Below are positions 7,230 to 14,839 of a stretch of DNA of 14,839 bases, piece after piece. Both the position numbers and the translations under genes were made by a program. The notes below the pieces were generated by a model. It saw only the letters and a list, made by a program, of their open reading frames with translations. It did not search any database and was not told the DNA's origin. Numbering within the stretch: the first letter of the stretch is position 1; every line of letters begins with the position of its first letter. The stretch comes from an uncultured Cryomorphaceae bacterium (GTDB lineage Bacteria; Bacteroidota; Bacteroidia; Flavobacteriales; Schleiferiaceae), in assembly GCA_913049755.1 (NCBI GenBank), contig CAJWXO010000020.1:1-14839 (forward strand), read 5' to 3'.

Positions 7230-8969
7230 ATGAAGGTATTCTTTTCAAGCTTTTTAGGAGTAGTAGCTGGACTCTTCTTTATTTTTTTTATTACCATTTT
7301 AATTGGCGTCGCCGCTAGTTCTTCTTCAAATGATATGGAAGTATTCGAGAACACTACACTGCAAATTACGCTCGAAGGCCTTATTGAGGATCGGCCAAAT
7401 GCAGCAAATCAACTTCTATTTGAGCTTCTTGACCAACCTCAAAGTCTCTCTTTAACAGATATTTTAGTCACTTTAGAAGCTGCGAGAATTGATCCAAAAA
7501 TAGATGCAATTTGGTTAAAAATCGGATTATTTGATGCTGGATATGCTAGTCTCCAGGAGTTAAGAAATGCCTTGAAAGCATTTACAGAAGAAGGTAAAAA
7601 AATTATTTCTTCAGGAAAAATATACACTCAGAAAGCTTATTATCTAGCCTCTGTTGCTGATGAAATGATTATTGCACCTCAAGGAATTCTGGAAATTAGC
7701 GGACTAAGCAGTGCCCCTATATACTGGAAAGAAGCCTTTGATAAGCTAGGGGTTAAGGCACACTTAATACGTGGAAATGATAATATTTATAAAAGTGCTG
7801 GTGAACCGTTCATATCAAGTGAAATGTCTAGTGCGAATCGAGAGCAAACCTCTGCCCGATTAAACTCTCTTTGGTCTAGTATAGAATCTGATATTTTTCA
7901 GTCTATTCCAGAACTATCGGAAAGCTCAAAATGGGATGATATGTTAAATTCTCAACCATTACTTCAAGCTGAAAAAGCGTTACAATATGGGCTAATTGGA
8001 CATGCTTTATATCCAGATAGTATTAAAGGGTTTTTAGAAAACCTCCTTTCGTATGAGATTAAGAAAAAGCAAATAATTGGAATTTCTCAATATAAAAAAT
8101 CTATTAAAAAACCTTCTGGGGCTCATAAAATTGCTGTACTTGTCGCTGAAGGAGAAATTAAAGATGGTAACGGCGGAAATGACGGGTCTATTACTGATGG
8201 GGGTATGGCTGAGGCAATTTCGAAAATAAGAAAAGATAAAAGAATAGAAGCTGTTATTTTACGTATCAACTCCCCCGGAGGATCTGCTTTAGCAAGTGAT
8301 ATGATTTGGCAAAACATTAGATTACTCGCTGAAGAAAAACCTGTTTATGTAAGTATGGGAAATGTAGCTGCGTCCGGCGGTTATTACATAGCTGCTCCTT
8401 GTAAAAAAATCTATGCTTCGCCAATGACCATAACTGGCTCAATCGGTGTTTTTGGACTGATGTTTAGTGCAGAAGAATTAATGCATAATAAACTAGGCAT
8501 TAAGACTCAACAAGTTGGTACTCACCCACTAAGCAATCTCATAGCAATTGATCAGGGACCAAGCAAAGAAGTATTAGCTGTTTTACAGAATAACGTAAAT
8601 CATACATATGACAGGTTTAAGTCTGTAGTAAGTGAGGGAAGACAAATTGATTTATTAAAAGTAGATAGCCTTGCAAAAGGTCATGTTTATTCTGGGAATG
8701 ATGCTCTTGAAATTGGTCTAATTGATGAATTTGGAGGGCTTTTAGATGTCATAGAAGATGTTCAGTCTACCTTAGACGAACCGGCAAGACTAGTGTTTTT
8801 CCCAACGCAAAAAGACCCTTTACAAGAAGCGCTAAACATGCTAAAAGTAAAATCAAGTGAGATCTTTTTCTCACCAAAAAGTGTCTTTTTGAAAGACATA
8901 GAAAAACAAATACGAATATTAGAAAATCTCGATGGTCCTCAAATGAGACTTATGGATTTTAAACTTTGA
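7230..8969 (+). CDS. sppA: Signal peptide peptidase SppA, 67-kDa type
   Basis: SppA is a membrane-anchored serine protease that degrades signal peptides left after secretion, with its active site on the periplasmic side. At 579 residues it is the long, two-domain form found in E. coli and not the short Bacillus form. One N-terminal membrane segment (about 3-30) anchors it. The Ser/Lys dyad can be placed: Lys188 in NIYKSAGEPF in the N-terminal half, and Ser382 in NVAASGGYYIAAP in the C-terminal half. INSPGGSA (347-353) is the typical substrate-groove segment, and TITGSIGVFG follows the catalytic Ser. The transporter gene begins ten bases downstream, so the two are probably co-transcribed. There is little room for a promoter between sppA and the divergent folK (30 bases), so the promoter may lie within the folK coding sequence. 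Confidence 0.96.
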   Translation: MKVFFSSFLGVVAGLFFIFFITILIGVAASSSSNDMEVFENTTLQITLEGLIEDRPNAANQLLFELLDQPQSLSLTDILVTLEAARIDPKIDAIWLKIGLFDAGYASLQELRNALKAFTEEGKKIISSGKIYTQKAYYLASVADEMIIAPQGILEISGLSSAPIYWKEAFDKLGVKAHLIRGNDNIYKSAGEPFISSEMSSANREQTSARLNSLWSSIESDIFQSIPELSESSKWDDMLNSQPLLQAEKALQYGLIGHALYPDSIKGFLENLLSYEIKKKQIIGISQYKKSIKKPSGAHKIAVLVAEGEIKDGNGGNDGSITDGGMAEAISKIRKDKRIEAVILRINSPGGSALASDMIWQNIRLLAEEKPVYVSMGNVAASGGYYIAAPCKKIYASPMTITGSIGVFGLMFSAEELMHNKLGIKTQQVGTHPLSNLIAIDQGPSKEVLAVLQNNVNHTYDRFKSVVSEGRQIDLLKVDSLAKGHVYSGNDALEIGLIDEFGGLLDVIEDVQSTLDEPARLVFFPTQKDPLQEALNMLKVKSSEIFFSPKSVFLKDIEKQIRILENLDGPQMRLMDFKL

Positions 8970-8979
8970 AAAGCTTAGA

Positions 8980-9666
8980 ATGGACTCTAGGTTAAGTGCG
9001 AAAAAAAACCATCAGGCCCTTGTGCTGTATATAGTTTTAGCAGGTCTTTTCATTGCCTCGCTTGTTGTATGCAACCTTATTGCTAATAAGTTTATCAGCT
9101 TAGATTTGGGCTTTTATACTTTTGTTCTATCGGCAGGTGTTCTTCCATACCCCATCACTTTTCTTATTACCGATTTTCTCTCTGAATTTTATGGAAAAAA
9201 ACGAACTAATTATGTTATTCTTAGTGGATTTATAGCATTGATTTTTGTGCTATTTGCGATCTGGCTTGGCTCTCAATTCGACGCAATAGAAAATTCCCCC
9301 ATATCTGATAGTTCTTATGATTTGTTATTTGGAAATTCCCAAAGAGTTATTATTGCATCTATGGTAGCCTATTTATTTGCACAACTCATCGACGTCAGAA
9401 TTTTTCATTTTTGGAAAAAGGTTACAAGTGGTAAACATCTCTGGTTAAGAAATAATTTTTCAACCATTATTTCTCAATTAATTGACACCACTATGGTCGT
9501 TGGAATTATTTTTATTGATACCGAATCTCTCGGGACCATTGGTAAAATGATTTTAGACGGTTGGTTATTTAAAGTTCTCTGTGCACTATTTGATACACCT
9601 ATTATGTATTTAGGATCTTGGCTTTTTAAACTCAAATTTAAAATATCAGAAATCCAACAGAGTTAA
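8980..9666 (+). CDS. Queuosine precursor transporter, VUT/YhhQ family (DUF165)
   Basis: This is a six-helix inner-membrane protein of the family that includes E. coli YhhQ (QueT), which takes up queuosine precursors (preQ0/preQ1 or related 7-deazaguanines) for tRNA modification. In the 228-residue sequence, hydrophobic segments lie at about 12-32, 44-66, 76-97, 121-139, 161-180 and 187-217. Family hallmarks are VCNLIANKF, PYPITFLITDFLSEFYGKKR after the second segment, and the polar FSTIISQLIDTTM segment. The gene begins ten bases after the sppA stop, so it has no room for a promoter or a preQ1 riboswitch of its own and is probably expressed from the sppA transcript. It converges on the DUF2797 gene with a 10-base gap and no visible terminator. 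Membership is clear; the exact substrate is known only for other family members. Confidence 0.93.
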   Translation: MDSRLSAKKNHQALVLYIVLAGLFIASLVVCNLIANKFISLDLGFYTFVLSAGVLPYPITFLITDFLSEFYGKKRTNYVILSGFIALIFVLFAIWLGSQFDAIENSPISDSSYDLLFGNSQRVIIASMVAYLFAQLIDVRIFHFWKKVTSGKHLWLRNNFSTIISQLIDTTMVVGIIFIDTESLGTIGKMILDGWLFKVLCALFDTPIMYLGSWLFKLKFKISEIQQS

Positions 9667-9676
9667 GCAATTCCAA

Positions 9677-10474
9677 TCAATAACTCCACGATAAAACCAT
9701 TCCCTCATGGCTTCTCAAATTTATAGCGTCACCATTTGAAAATATTAAATACTGGCCTCTTAGTCCAAATAGATCTCCTTTAAATTTTCCAGCGCCTTTA
9801 AAACTAAAGCTATTGATGTTTTCTGGAGTAGCATTATAATCATAATGAATCTCTTGTTGCTCTCCCTCTAAATCAAAAAAGCCTCGCAAGTTATTTGATA
9901 CATATTCCCTAGCATGAATTGCCTCTTCTCCAAGATCCCTATCATCACTTTTGTTATTTAACATTTTCCTCCAGTTTGTTTTATCCGAGTATAAAGATTT
10001 TAATTCTACTTCTATTAAACCTGCTTCATAACGATTATTTGTTTTTGCAATGATTCGAGCGCGACCTGCTCCTTGATCCATCCATCGATTATGAACTTGG
10101 TCAAGTCTAGTTACGCCCACTTTGATTTGACCAGCATCTGCCAAGTAGACAGCATGGGGTTGAAGTTGAAATAATTTTTCATGACCTAAGTCTCTATCTT
10201 CAATATTTAAATGTGCCCTACTTAGCTCTGGGCGCAAAATTGAATCACCCGCGAGAGGACTTTCAAAAAAACACTTTTTACAACACCCCATTCGAAAAAT
10301 ACTATCAAAATCTCCTTTGCAAGATTTACAAATAGCCAATCCTCTATATTCTATAGAAATAGCCCTGCCTATTAATGCGTTTAGATGAAGGATATGTTCT
10401 CCTACTTCAGCATATACTTGAACTGGTGATTTTAAAACATTAAATAACTTGAAAGTAGGTCCTTCTGCATGCAT
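9677..10474 (-). CDS. DUF2797 family protein with Cys-rich motif
   Basis: I recognise this 265-residue protein as DUF2797, a family of unknown function that is common in Bacteroidota. It has a probable zinc site: C49-x2-C52 and then C64, C65 and C68 (ICKSC and GCCKKC). The central region VYLADAGQIKVGVTR (109-123), RWMDQGAGRARIIAKT (130-145) and RYEAGLIEVELK, followed by DKTNWRKML, is the conserved core. Its order of a VYL strand, a KVGVT strand, an Arg (R130) and a Glu (E150) resembles the GIY-YIG nuclease fold, so a nucleic-acid role is possible, but this is inference. No signal peptide or membrane segment is seen, so it should be cytoplasmic. It is divergent from the GH3 gene across 45 bases. 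Confidence 0.85.
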   Translation of the reverse strand: MHAEGPTFKLFNVLKSPVQVYAEVGEHILHLNALIGRAISIEYRGLAICKSCKGDFDSIFRMGCCKKCFFESPLAGDSILRPELSRAHLNIEDRDLGHEKLFQLQPHAVYLADAGQIKVGVTRLDQVHNRWMDQGAGRARIIAKTNNRYEAGLIEVELKSLYSDKTNWRKMLNNKSDDRDLGEEAIHAREYVSNNLRGFFDLEGEQQEIHYDYNATPENINSFSFKGAGKFKGDLFGLRGQYLIFSNGDAINLRSHEGMVLSWSY

Positions 10475-10497
10475 ACTAATTGATTAACTTTATGTGT

Positions 10498-10505
10498 CAA
10501 AGGTA
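10498..10505 (-). promoter_or_regulatory. Probable -7 box for the DUF2797 gene
   Basis: On the minus strand, TACCTTTG fits TAnnTTTG exactly and lies 23 bases before the start codon at 10474, so the leader would be short. I find no convincing -33 TTG at the right distance. A weaker plus-strand box, TAACTTTA (10485-10492, seven of eight), could serve the GH3 gene, in which case the two divergent promoters would interleave. Confidence 0.5.
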
Positions 10506-10519
10506 ACTTACCCAAAATT

Positions 10520-12043
10520 ATGGCCTTTTCTCCTATTACAGATTTAATTAAATGGCGCTTAAAAAGCAGAATGGCGTCAATAGAATTAATGAAGAATGAG
10601 CCACATATATCTCAAAGAAGAATTCTGAAAAATCTATTATCTCATGCGGAGAATACCGTTTATGGTCAGAAATACAGTATCTCTAAAGAGATGTCATATG
10701 AGGAATACAAAGAGGCAATGCCAATTGTTAATTATGAGTCACTAACCCCATGGATCGAGAGAACTATGAAAGGGGAGCAAAACCTACTTTGGGATGGACC
10801 GATACAATGGTTTGCTAAAAGTAGTGGTACTACTAATTCTAAAAGTAAATTCATCCCCGTCAGCCGGGAATCTCTTAATGATTGTCATCTCTCAATTGGA
10901 AAAGACTTGCTTGCTATTTATACCGACCAATGCCCACAAAGCCAGCTATTTGATGGTCTATCATTACGTCTCGGAGGGTCAAGTAAAATTAATGACCTCC
11001 AAAACATATCTTACTACGGCGACCTTTCAGCAATCATGATTCAAAATCTTCCATTTTGGGCAGAATGGAGATCAACTCCATCAAATGACATAGTTCTTCT
11101 TGAAGATTGGGAGGAAAAAGTGGAAAAAATATCTCGCCAAGTAATAAACCAAAATATAACTTCACTTTTTGGAGTTCCATCTTGGATGCTAGTTTTAATT
11201 AGGCATGTGCTGTCATTAAATGGCAATGAATCGATAAGTTCAATTTGGCCTAATCTAGAACTATTTTGTCATGGAGGAGTAAGCTTTACACCATACTCTG
11301 AAAGCTTTAAAAATTTACTTCCGGATAATTGTAAGTTTTTAGAAACATATAATGCTTCAGAGGGGTTTTTCGCTCTACAAGATCGCCTAGGAGAACCCGG
11401 AATGCTACTGATGCTTGACCACGGTGTTTATTATGAATTTATTCCTCTATGCGACTTTCATGGCCGCATATCGAAAGCTATAAACCTTGAAGAGGTTAAA
11501 ACTGAAATCGAATACGCTGTTATAATAAGTACTAATAGTGGACTGTGGAGATATATTCTTGGTGATACTATTAGATTCATTTCTCTAAACCCATATAGGA
11601 TAGAAGTCACAGGACGAACTCGCCATTTTATAAATGCATTTGGTGAGGAACTTATTATTGAGAATGCAGATAAAGCATTGATAGCAGCGTGTAAAAAAAC
11701 AAATTCTGAAATTATTGATTATACTGCCGCCCCATTATTCATGAAAGGGAAAGAAAATGGAGCACATGAATGGTTAATTGAATTTGCTATTGAGCCTAAT
11801 AATTATCAGAATTTTGCCAGAGCTCTTGATGATGAATTAAAAAAGCTCAATTCTGACTATGAAGCTAAACGATATAAAGACATGATTCTGAGACTTCCTA
11901 TCATTATAAAAGCTGAACCAGGCATATTTCATCAATGGCTCAAGTCAAAAGGAAAACTCGGCGGGCAAAATAAGATCCCTCGCTTATCAAATGACAGAAA
12001 ACTTATGGAAGAAATCCTTAAATTTAAACTATCCAAAACGTAA
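10520..12043 (+). CDS. GH3 family protein (acyl-adenylate/amido synthetase fold)
   Basis: This protein belongs to the GH3 family of the adenylating (ANL) superfamily, named after plant auxin-conjugating enzymes. Plant members activate a carboxylic acid with ATP and join it to an amino acid; the substrate of bacterial members is not established. The 507 residues show the nucleotide-binding loop WFAKSSGTTNSKSKFIPVS (97-115), the LETYNASEGFFALQD motif (about 274-288), GDTIRF (about 348) and EVTGRTRHFINAFGEEL, followed by a small C-terminal domain ending near GGQNKIPRL. These are the places where the family binds ATP/AMP and moves its C-terminal lid. Family length is normal, and no signal peptide is seen. 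The deoxynucleoside kinase gene begins nine bases downstream, so the two form an operon, though no metabolic link between them is obvious. Confidence 0.92.
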   Translation: MAFSPITDLIKWRLKSRMASIELMKNEPHISQRRILKNLLSHAENTVYGQKYSISKEMSYEEYKEAMPIVNYESLTPWIERTMKGEQNLLWDGPIQWFAKSSGTTNSKSKFIPVSRESLNDCHLSIGKDLLAIYTDQCPQSQLFDGLSLRLGGSSKINDLQNISYYGDLSAIMIQNLPFWAEWRSTPSNDIVLLEDWEEKVEKISRQVINQNITSLFGVPSWMLVLIRHVLSLNGNESISSIWPNLELFCHGGVSFTPYSESFKNLLPDNCKFLETYNASEGFFALQDRLGEPGMLLMLDHGVYYEFIPLCDFHGRISKAINLEEVKTEIEYAVIISTNSGLWRYILGDTIRFISLNPYRIEVTGRTRHFINAFGEELIIENADKALIAACKKTNSEIIDYTAAPLFMKGKENGAHEWLIEFAIEPNNYQNFARALDDELKKLNSDYEAKRYKDMILRLPIIIKAEPGIFHQWLKSKGKLGGQNKIPRLSNDRKLMEEILKFKLSKT

Positions 12044-12052
12044 ATTATAAAT

Positions 12053-12661
12053 ATGCATATTGCTATTGCCGGAAATATCGGCTCAGGGAAAACAACTCTA
12101 ACAACACTGCTCTCAAAACATTACAGTTGGGAAGCTCATTACGAAGAAGTAGAACATAATCCATATCTAGATGATTTTTATGGAGACATGATGCGTTGGT
12201 CCTTCAACTTACAAATCTTTTTCCTCCATAGTAGATTTAGACAAATCCATGACATTCGAAAGGGAAAAAAAACTGTTATACAGGATCGTACAATCTATGA
12301 GGACAGTACGATTTTTGCCCCTAATCTTCACGATATGGGATTAATGTCATCAAGAGACTTTGATGCATATATGAGACTATTTGACCTGATGGAGGAATTC
12401 ATTAATCCCCCAGATTTATTAATTTACCTCAATGCCTCTGTGCCTACTTTAGTTGAGCAAATTCAAAAACGAGGCAGGCCATACGAGAATTCTATTCGGC
12501 TCGATTATCTCAAACGCTTAAATATTAGATATCAAGACTGGGTAAAAGGATATGACAAGGGCAAACTTTTAATTATTGATGTAGATAATAATAATTTCGC
12601 CGATAACGCAGAAGATCTTGGTAAGATTATTTCAAAAATAGATGCAGAGTTAAATTGGTGA
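12053..12661 (+). CDS. Deoxynucleoside kinase (dNK/dGK-dCK family)
   Basis: The enzyme phosphorylates deoxynucleosides with ATP in the salvage of DNA precursors in the cytoplasm. The 202-residue protein begins with the P-loop IAGNIGSGKTT (residues 5-15), then EEVEHNPYLDDFY with the probable catalytic Glu region (30-43), the DRTIYED motif (78-84, DR[ST]-type) and the Arg-rich LID KRGRPYE (139-145). This arrangement is the deoxyadenosine/deoxyguanosine/deoxycytidine kinase family and not thymidine kinase Tdk. The preferred base cannot be read from the sequence. The start at 12053 puts the P-loop at the usual position near the N-terminus. It is the second gene of the GH3 operon and is followed by an intrinsic terminator. 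Confidence 0.94.
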   Translation: MHIAIAGNIGSGKTTLTTLLSKHYSWEAHYEEVEHNPYLDDFYGDMMRWSFNLQIFFLHSRFRQIHDIRKGKKTVIQDRTIYEDSTIFAPNLHDMGLMSSRDFDAYMRLFDLMEEFINPPDLLIYLNASVPTLVEQIQKRGRPYENSIRLDYLKRLNIRYQDWVKGYDKGKLLIIDVDNNNFADNAEDLGKIISKIDAELNW

Positions 12662-12676
12662 TTTTAAAAATTTCCA

Positions 12677-12710
12677 TAAAAAAGCCCCGAAAAATTTCGG
12701 AGCTTTTTTA
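12677..12710. terminator. Bidirectional terminator between dNK and hppA
   Basis: Left arm 12677-12691 and right arm 12696-12710 form 14 base pairs with one C/A mismatch, around the 4-base loop AAAT. The GC part (GCCCCGAA/TTCGGAGC) is flanked by A6 and T6, so termination is possible on both strands. It starts 16 bases after the kinase stop and lies 74 bases downstream of the convergent hppA stop. The rest of this gap (12711-12783) is AT-rich and shows nothing else that I can support. Confidence 0.9.
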
Positions 12711-12783
12711 CAGACCTTTCATCTTAATAATCAACTAAGATTAGAGACATTCTGAATCTTCAGATTTAAATTTTAGGATAAAT

Positions 12784-14839
12784 TCAATCTTGGCTTAATA
12801 CTGATTTGGATGATGGAGACTCTTCAGACTTATCTATTACCACCTCAGAGCTAACAACGGTTATTGAATGACTATCATGCTGTGAGGACTCTCCAATTGA
12901 TATAAATGGAGCGATGATTAAGGCAACAATAGAAGTTAGCTTTATCAAAATATTCATTGAAGGCCCTGATGTGTCTTTAAATGGATCTCCAACCGTATCT
13001 CCTGTGACAGATGCCTTGTGCGCATCAGACCCTTTATATTCCATCTTTCCATCAATCTCTACTCCTTTTTCAAAAGACTTCTTAGCATTATCCCAGGCTC
13101 CTCCTGCATTATTTTGAAACATTCCCATCAAAACACCACTTACAGTAATACCAGCAAGCAAACCTCCAAGTGCTTCGGGGCCAAATGCAAAACCGACAAT
13201 AATAGGAGATAATAACGCTAGCGCACCCGGCGCTAGCATTTCACGAATTGATGCTGCCGTAGATATTTCAACACACTTTTCATATTCAGGCTTACCCGTG
13301 CCCTCCATTATGCCCGGAATCTCTTTAAACTGTCTGCGCACCTCCTTCACCATTTCCATGGCTGCCTTACCAACAGCAGAAATTGCTAAAGAACTAAAAA
13401 AGAACGGTATCATCGCCCCAACAAACAACATGGAAAGAACATCTGCTTTATAAATATCTATACTAGTAATTCCAGCTAAGCCCACATAGGCAGCAAACAA
13501 AGCAAGAGCTGTCAATGCAGCAGAGGCAATTGCAAATCCCTTTCCTGTAGCTGCTGTTGTGTTTCCCACAGCATCCAGATTATCAGTTCTCTCTCTTACC
13601 TCGCTCGGCAAGCCGCTCATCTCAGCAATGCCTCCTGCATTATCAGCGATTGGACCAAAAGCATCGATAGCCAACTGCATTGCAGTTGTTGCCATCATTC
13701 CTGCAGCTGCTATCGCAACTCCATATAGGCCTGCTAGCTCAAAGGATCCATAGATACCGGTAGCTAAGATGATAATAGGAAGAACAGTAGATTCCATACC
13801 TATTGCCAATCCTCCAATAACATTTGTGCCATGCCCAGTTGAGCTTTGCTGAATAATGCTATTCACCGGACGACGACCCATTGAAGTGTAGTATTCCGTT
13901 ACTAGGCTCATTAATGTTCCAACTACTAAACCTAGTATAATAGCCCAAAAAACATCCATTTGAGAAATATTTAAAATAACATCCCCTCTTTCAAATGTCA
14001 TTGTCTCTGGTAGCATCCATTGAATAACAAAATAACTTGAAATGGCAGTAAGGATCATTGAGCTCCAGTTACCCAAGTTCATTGCCTGCATAACGCTAGA
14101 GTTTTCATCTTTAATACGAACGAACAGAGTTCCTATAATGGAGTAGATTATACCTAACCCTGCGATAAGCATAGGTAACAAAATAGGAGCATTACCTTCA
14201 AAATTGTCATCAGATATGACTTCACGACCCAAAACCATAGTTGCCAACATTGTTGCAACATATGAACCAAATAAATCAGCTCCCATTCCGGCAACGTCAC
14301 CTACATTATCTCCTACATTATCCGCAATAGTTGCCGGATTCCGAGGATCATCTTCTGGTATTCCAGCTTCAACTTTCCCAACTAAATCCGCACCAACATC
14401 TGCTGCTTTTGTGAATATACCTCCACCCACACGTGCAAAAAGTGCTATTGACTCTGCCCCTAATGAAAATCCTGCTAAGACCTCTAAAGCTTGTTGCATA
14501 TTGTCATACATACCAGTAAAAATGATATATAATGTGCTTAAGCCTAGCACAGCCAACCCTGCTACTCCAAGACCCATCACTGTTCCTCCTGTGAAAGACA
14601 CTCTTAAGGCCTGAGATAAAGATGTTCTAGCAGCCTGAGTAGTGCGCACATTTGCTTTAGTTGCTATATTCATTCCAATCCATCCTGCAAAAGCTGAGAA
14701 AACAGCACCAATCAGAAAAGAAATAGCTATTACCCAGTCCGTATGCTGTGCTACTGCTTCCAACTCTGCAGACCAGGCAAGCAACGTACCGGCGATAACA
14801 ACAAAAACTCCTAGAACTTTCCATTCTGCCTTTAGAAAA
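12784..14839 (-). CDS. hppA: Membrane-bound, K+-dependent-type ion-pumping pyrophosphatase (5' partial)
   Basis: This enzyme couples hydrolysis of pyrophosphate to pumping of H+ and/or Na+ across the inner membrane. The frame stays open to the right edge, reading FLKAEWKVLGVFVVIAGTLL before the internal TTG at 14784, so the true start is outside and about 50 residues are missing; 684 are visible. Key motifs: LFARVGGGIFTKAADVGADL and GKVEAGIPEDDPRNPATIAD then NVGDNVGD (PPi and Mg binding), GNTTAATGKGFAIASAAL (Ala at 13552-13554 and Gly at 13543-13545 where K+-independent enzymes have Lys and Thr, hence K+-dependent), and DNAGGIAEM and NAGGAWDNAKK near the catalytic site. Many hydrophobic segments fit the 16-helix family. 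The tail after the last helix is hydrophilic and Ser-rich. The usual gate Glu in DLFGSY is absent (see findings), so the pumped ion is not certain. Confidence 0.96.
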   Translation of the reverse strand, partial: FLKAEWKVLGVFVVIAGTLLAWSAELEAVAQHTDWVIAISFLIGAVFSAFAGWIGMNIATKANVRTTQAARTSLSQALRVSFTGGTVMGLGVAGLAVLGLSTLYIIFTGMYDNMQQALEVLAGFSLGAESIALFARVGGGIFTKAADVGADLVGKVEAGIPEDDPRNPATIADNVGDNVGDVAGMGADLFGSYVATMLATMVLGREVISDDNFEGNAPILLPMLIAGLGIIYSIIGTLFVRIKDENSSVMQAMNLGNWSSMILTAISSYFVIQWMLPETMTFERGDVILNISQMDVFWAIILGLVVGTLMSLVTEYYTSMGRRPVNSIIQQSSTGHGTNVIGGLAIGMESTVLPIIILATGIYGSFELAGLYGVAIAAAGMMATTAMQLAIDAFGPIADNAGGIAEMSGLPSEVRERTDNLDAVGNTTAATGKGFAIASAALTALALFAAYVGLAGITSIDIYKADVLSMLFVGAMIPFFFSSLAISAVGKAAMEMVKEVRRQFKEIPGIMEGTGKPEYEKCVEISTAASIREMLAPGALALLSPIIVGFAFGPEALGGLLAGITVSGVLMGMFQNNAGGAWDNAKKSFEKGVEIDGKMEYKGSDAHKASVTGDTVGDPFKDTSGPSMNILIKLTSIVALIIAPFISIGESSQHDSHSITVVSSEVVIDKSEESPSSKSVLSQD

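Noticed and set aside
8970..8979. Possible preQ1 riboswitch before the queuosine precursor transporter
   Set aside because: Only ten bases separate sppA from the transporter gene, which is too short for an aptamer. I did not see a preQ1-type stem-loop at the sppA end either.
12751..12764. Small palindrome TCTGAA-TC-TTCAGA in the gap after hppA
   Set aside because: The 2-base loop cannot close a hairpin, no T-run follows, and nothing identifies it as an operator, so it is probably chance in AT-rich DNA.
14204..14614. 136-codon open frame on the + strand
   Set aside because: It is antisense to the conserved PPi-binding region of hppA and has the low-complexity Ala/Pro/Ser/Thr composition expected from the opposite strand of a membrane protein gene.
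14782..14784. TTG as the start of hppA
   Set aside because: The same frame continues to the window edge with residues typical of the first helices of the family, so the gene is cut by the edge and does not start here.

Overview
The window looks like chromosomal DNA of an AT-rich Bacteroidota, most likely a free-living or marine member of the Flavobacteriales. The evidence is a secreted protein ending in a type IX secretion (T9SS) type A sorting domain, several Bacteroidota-style -7 boxes (TAnnTTTG), a small TrmH-family methyltransferase, a DUF2797/GH3 divergent pair, an OmpA lipoprotein with Asp-rich repeats, and a K+-dependent-type membrane pyrophosphatase. Coding density is high. No gap exceeds about 125 bases, and I see no phage, insertion sequence, CRISPR or plasmid signal.

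Layout. (1) 1-2403, +: the 3' part of a large T9SS-exported surface or secreted protein, open at the left edge, with lamin-tail (LTD), Calx-beta-like and OB-fold-like modules and an internal 540-bp duplication, followed by a strong terminator. (2) 2476-5231, -: mutS, then tRNA-Gly(GCC) with its own promoter and terminator. (3) 5319-5855, +: a SpoU/TrmH-family RNA methyltransferase, divergent from mutS and ending in a perfect 24-bp terminator shared with the convergent ompA-like gene. (4) 5923-7199, -: folK followed after 2 nt by an OmpA-family lipoprotein. (5) 7230-9666, +: sppA and, 10 nt later, a YhhQ/VUT queuosine-precursor transporter. (6) 9677-10474, -: a DUF2797 protein. (7) 10520-12661, +: a GH3-family protein and a deoxynucleoside kinase, with a shared downstream terminator. 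(8) 12784-14839, -: hppA, membrane pyrophosphatase, cut at its N-terminus by the right edge.

Most genes are housekeeping: mismatch repair, tRNA and RNA modification, folate and nucleotide salvage, envelope maintenance and PPi-driven ion pumping. They are grouped in short operons of one or two genes, and neighbouring units share bidirectional terminators. I do not find a clearly undescribed multi-gene system. The points most worth a second look are the recent LTD-domain duplication in the secreted protein, the position of the gate glutamate in the pyrophosphatase, the exact 30-residue repeats in the OmpA lipoprotein, and the possible nuclease-like fold of the DUF2797 protein.
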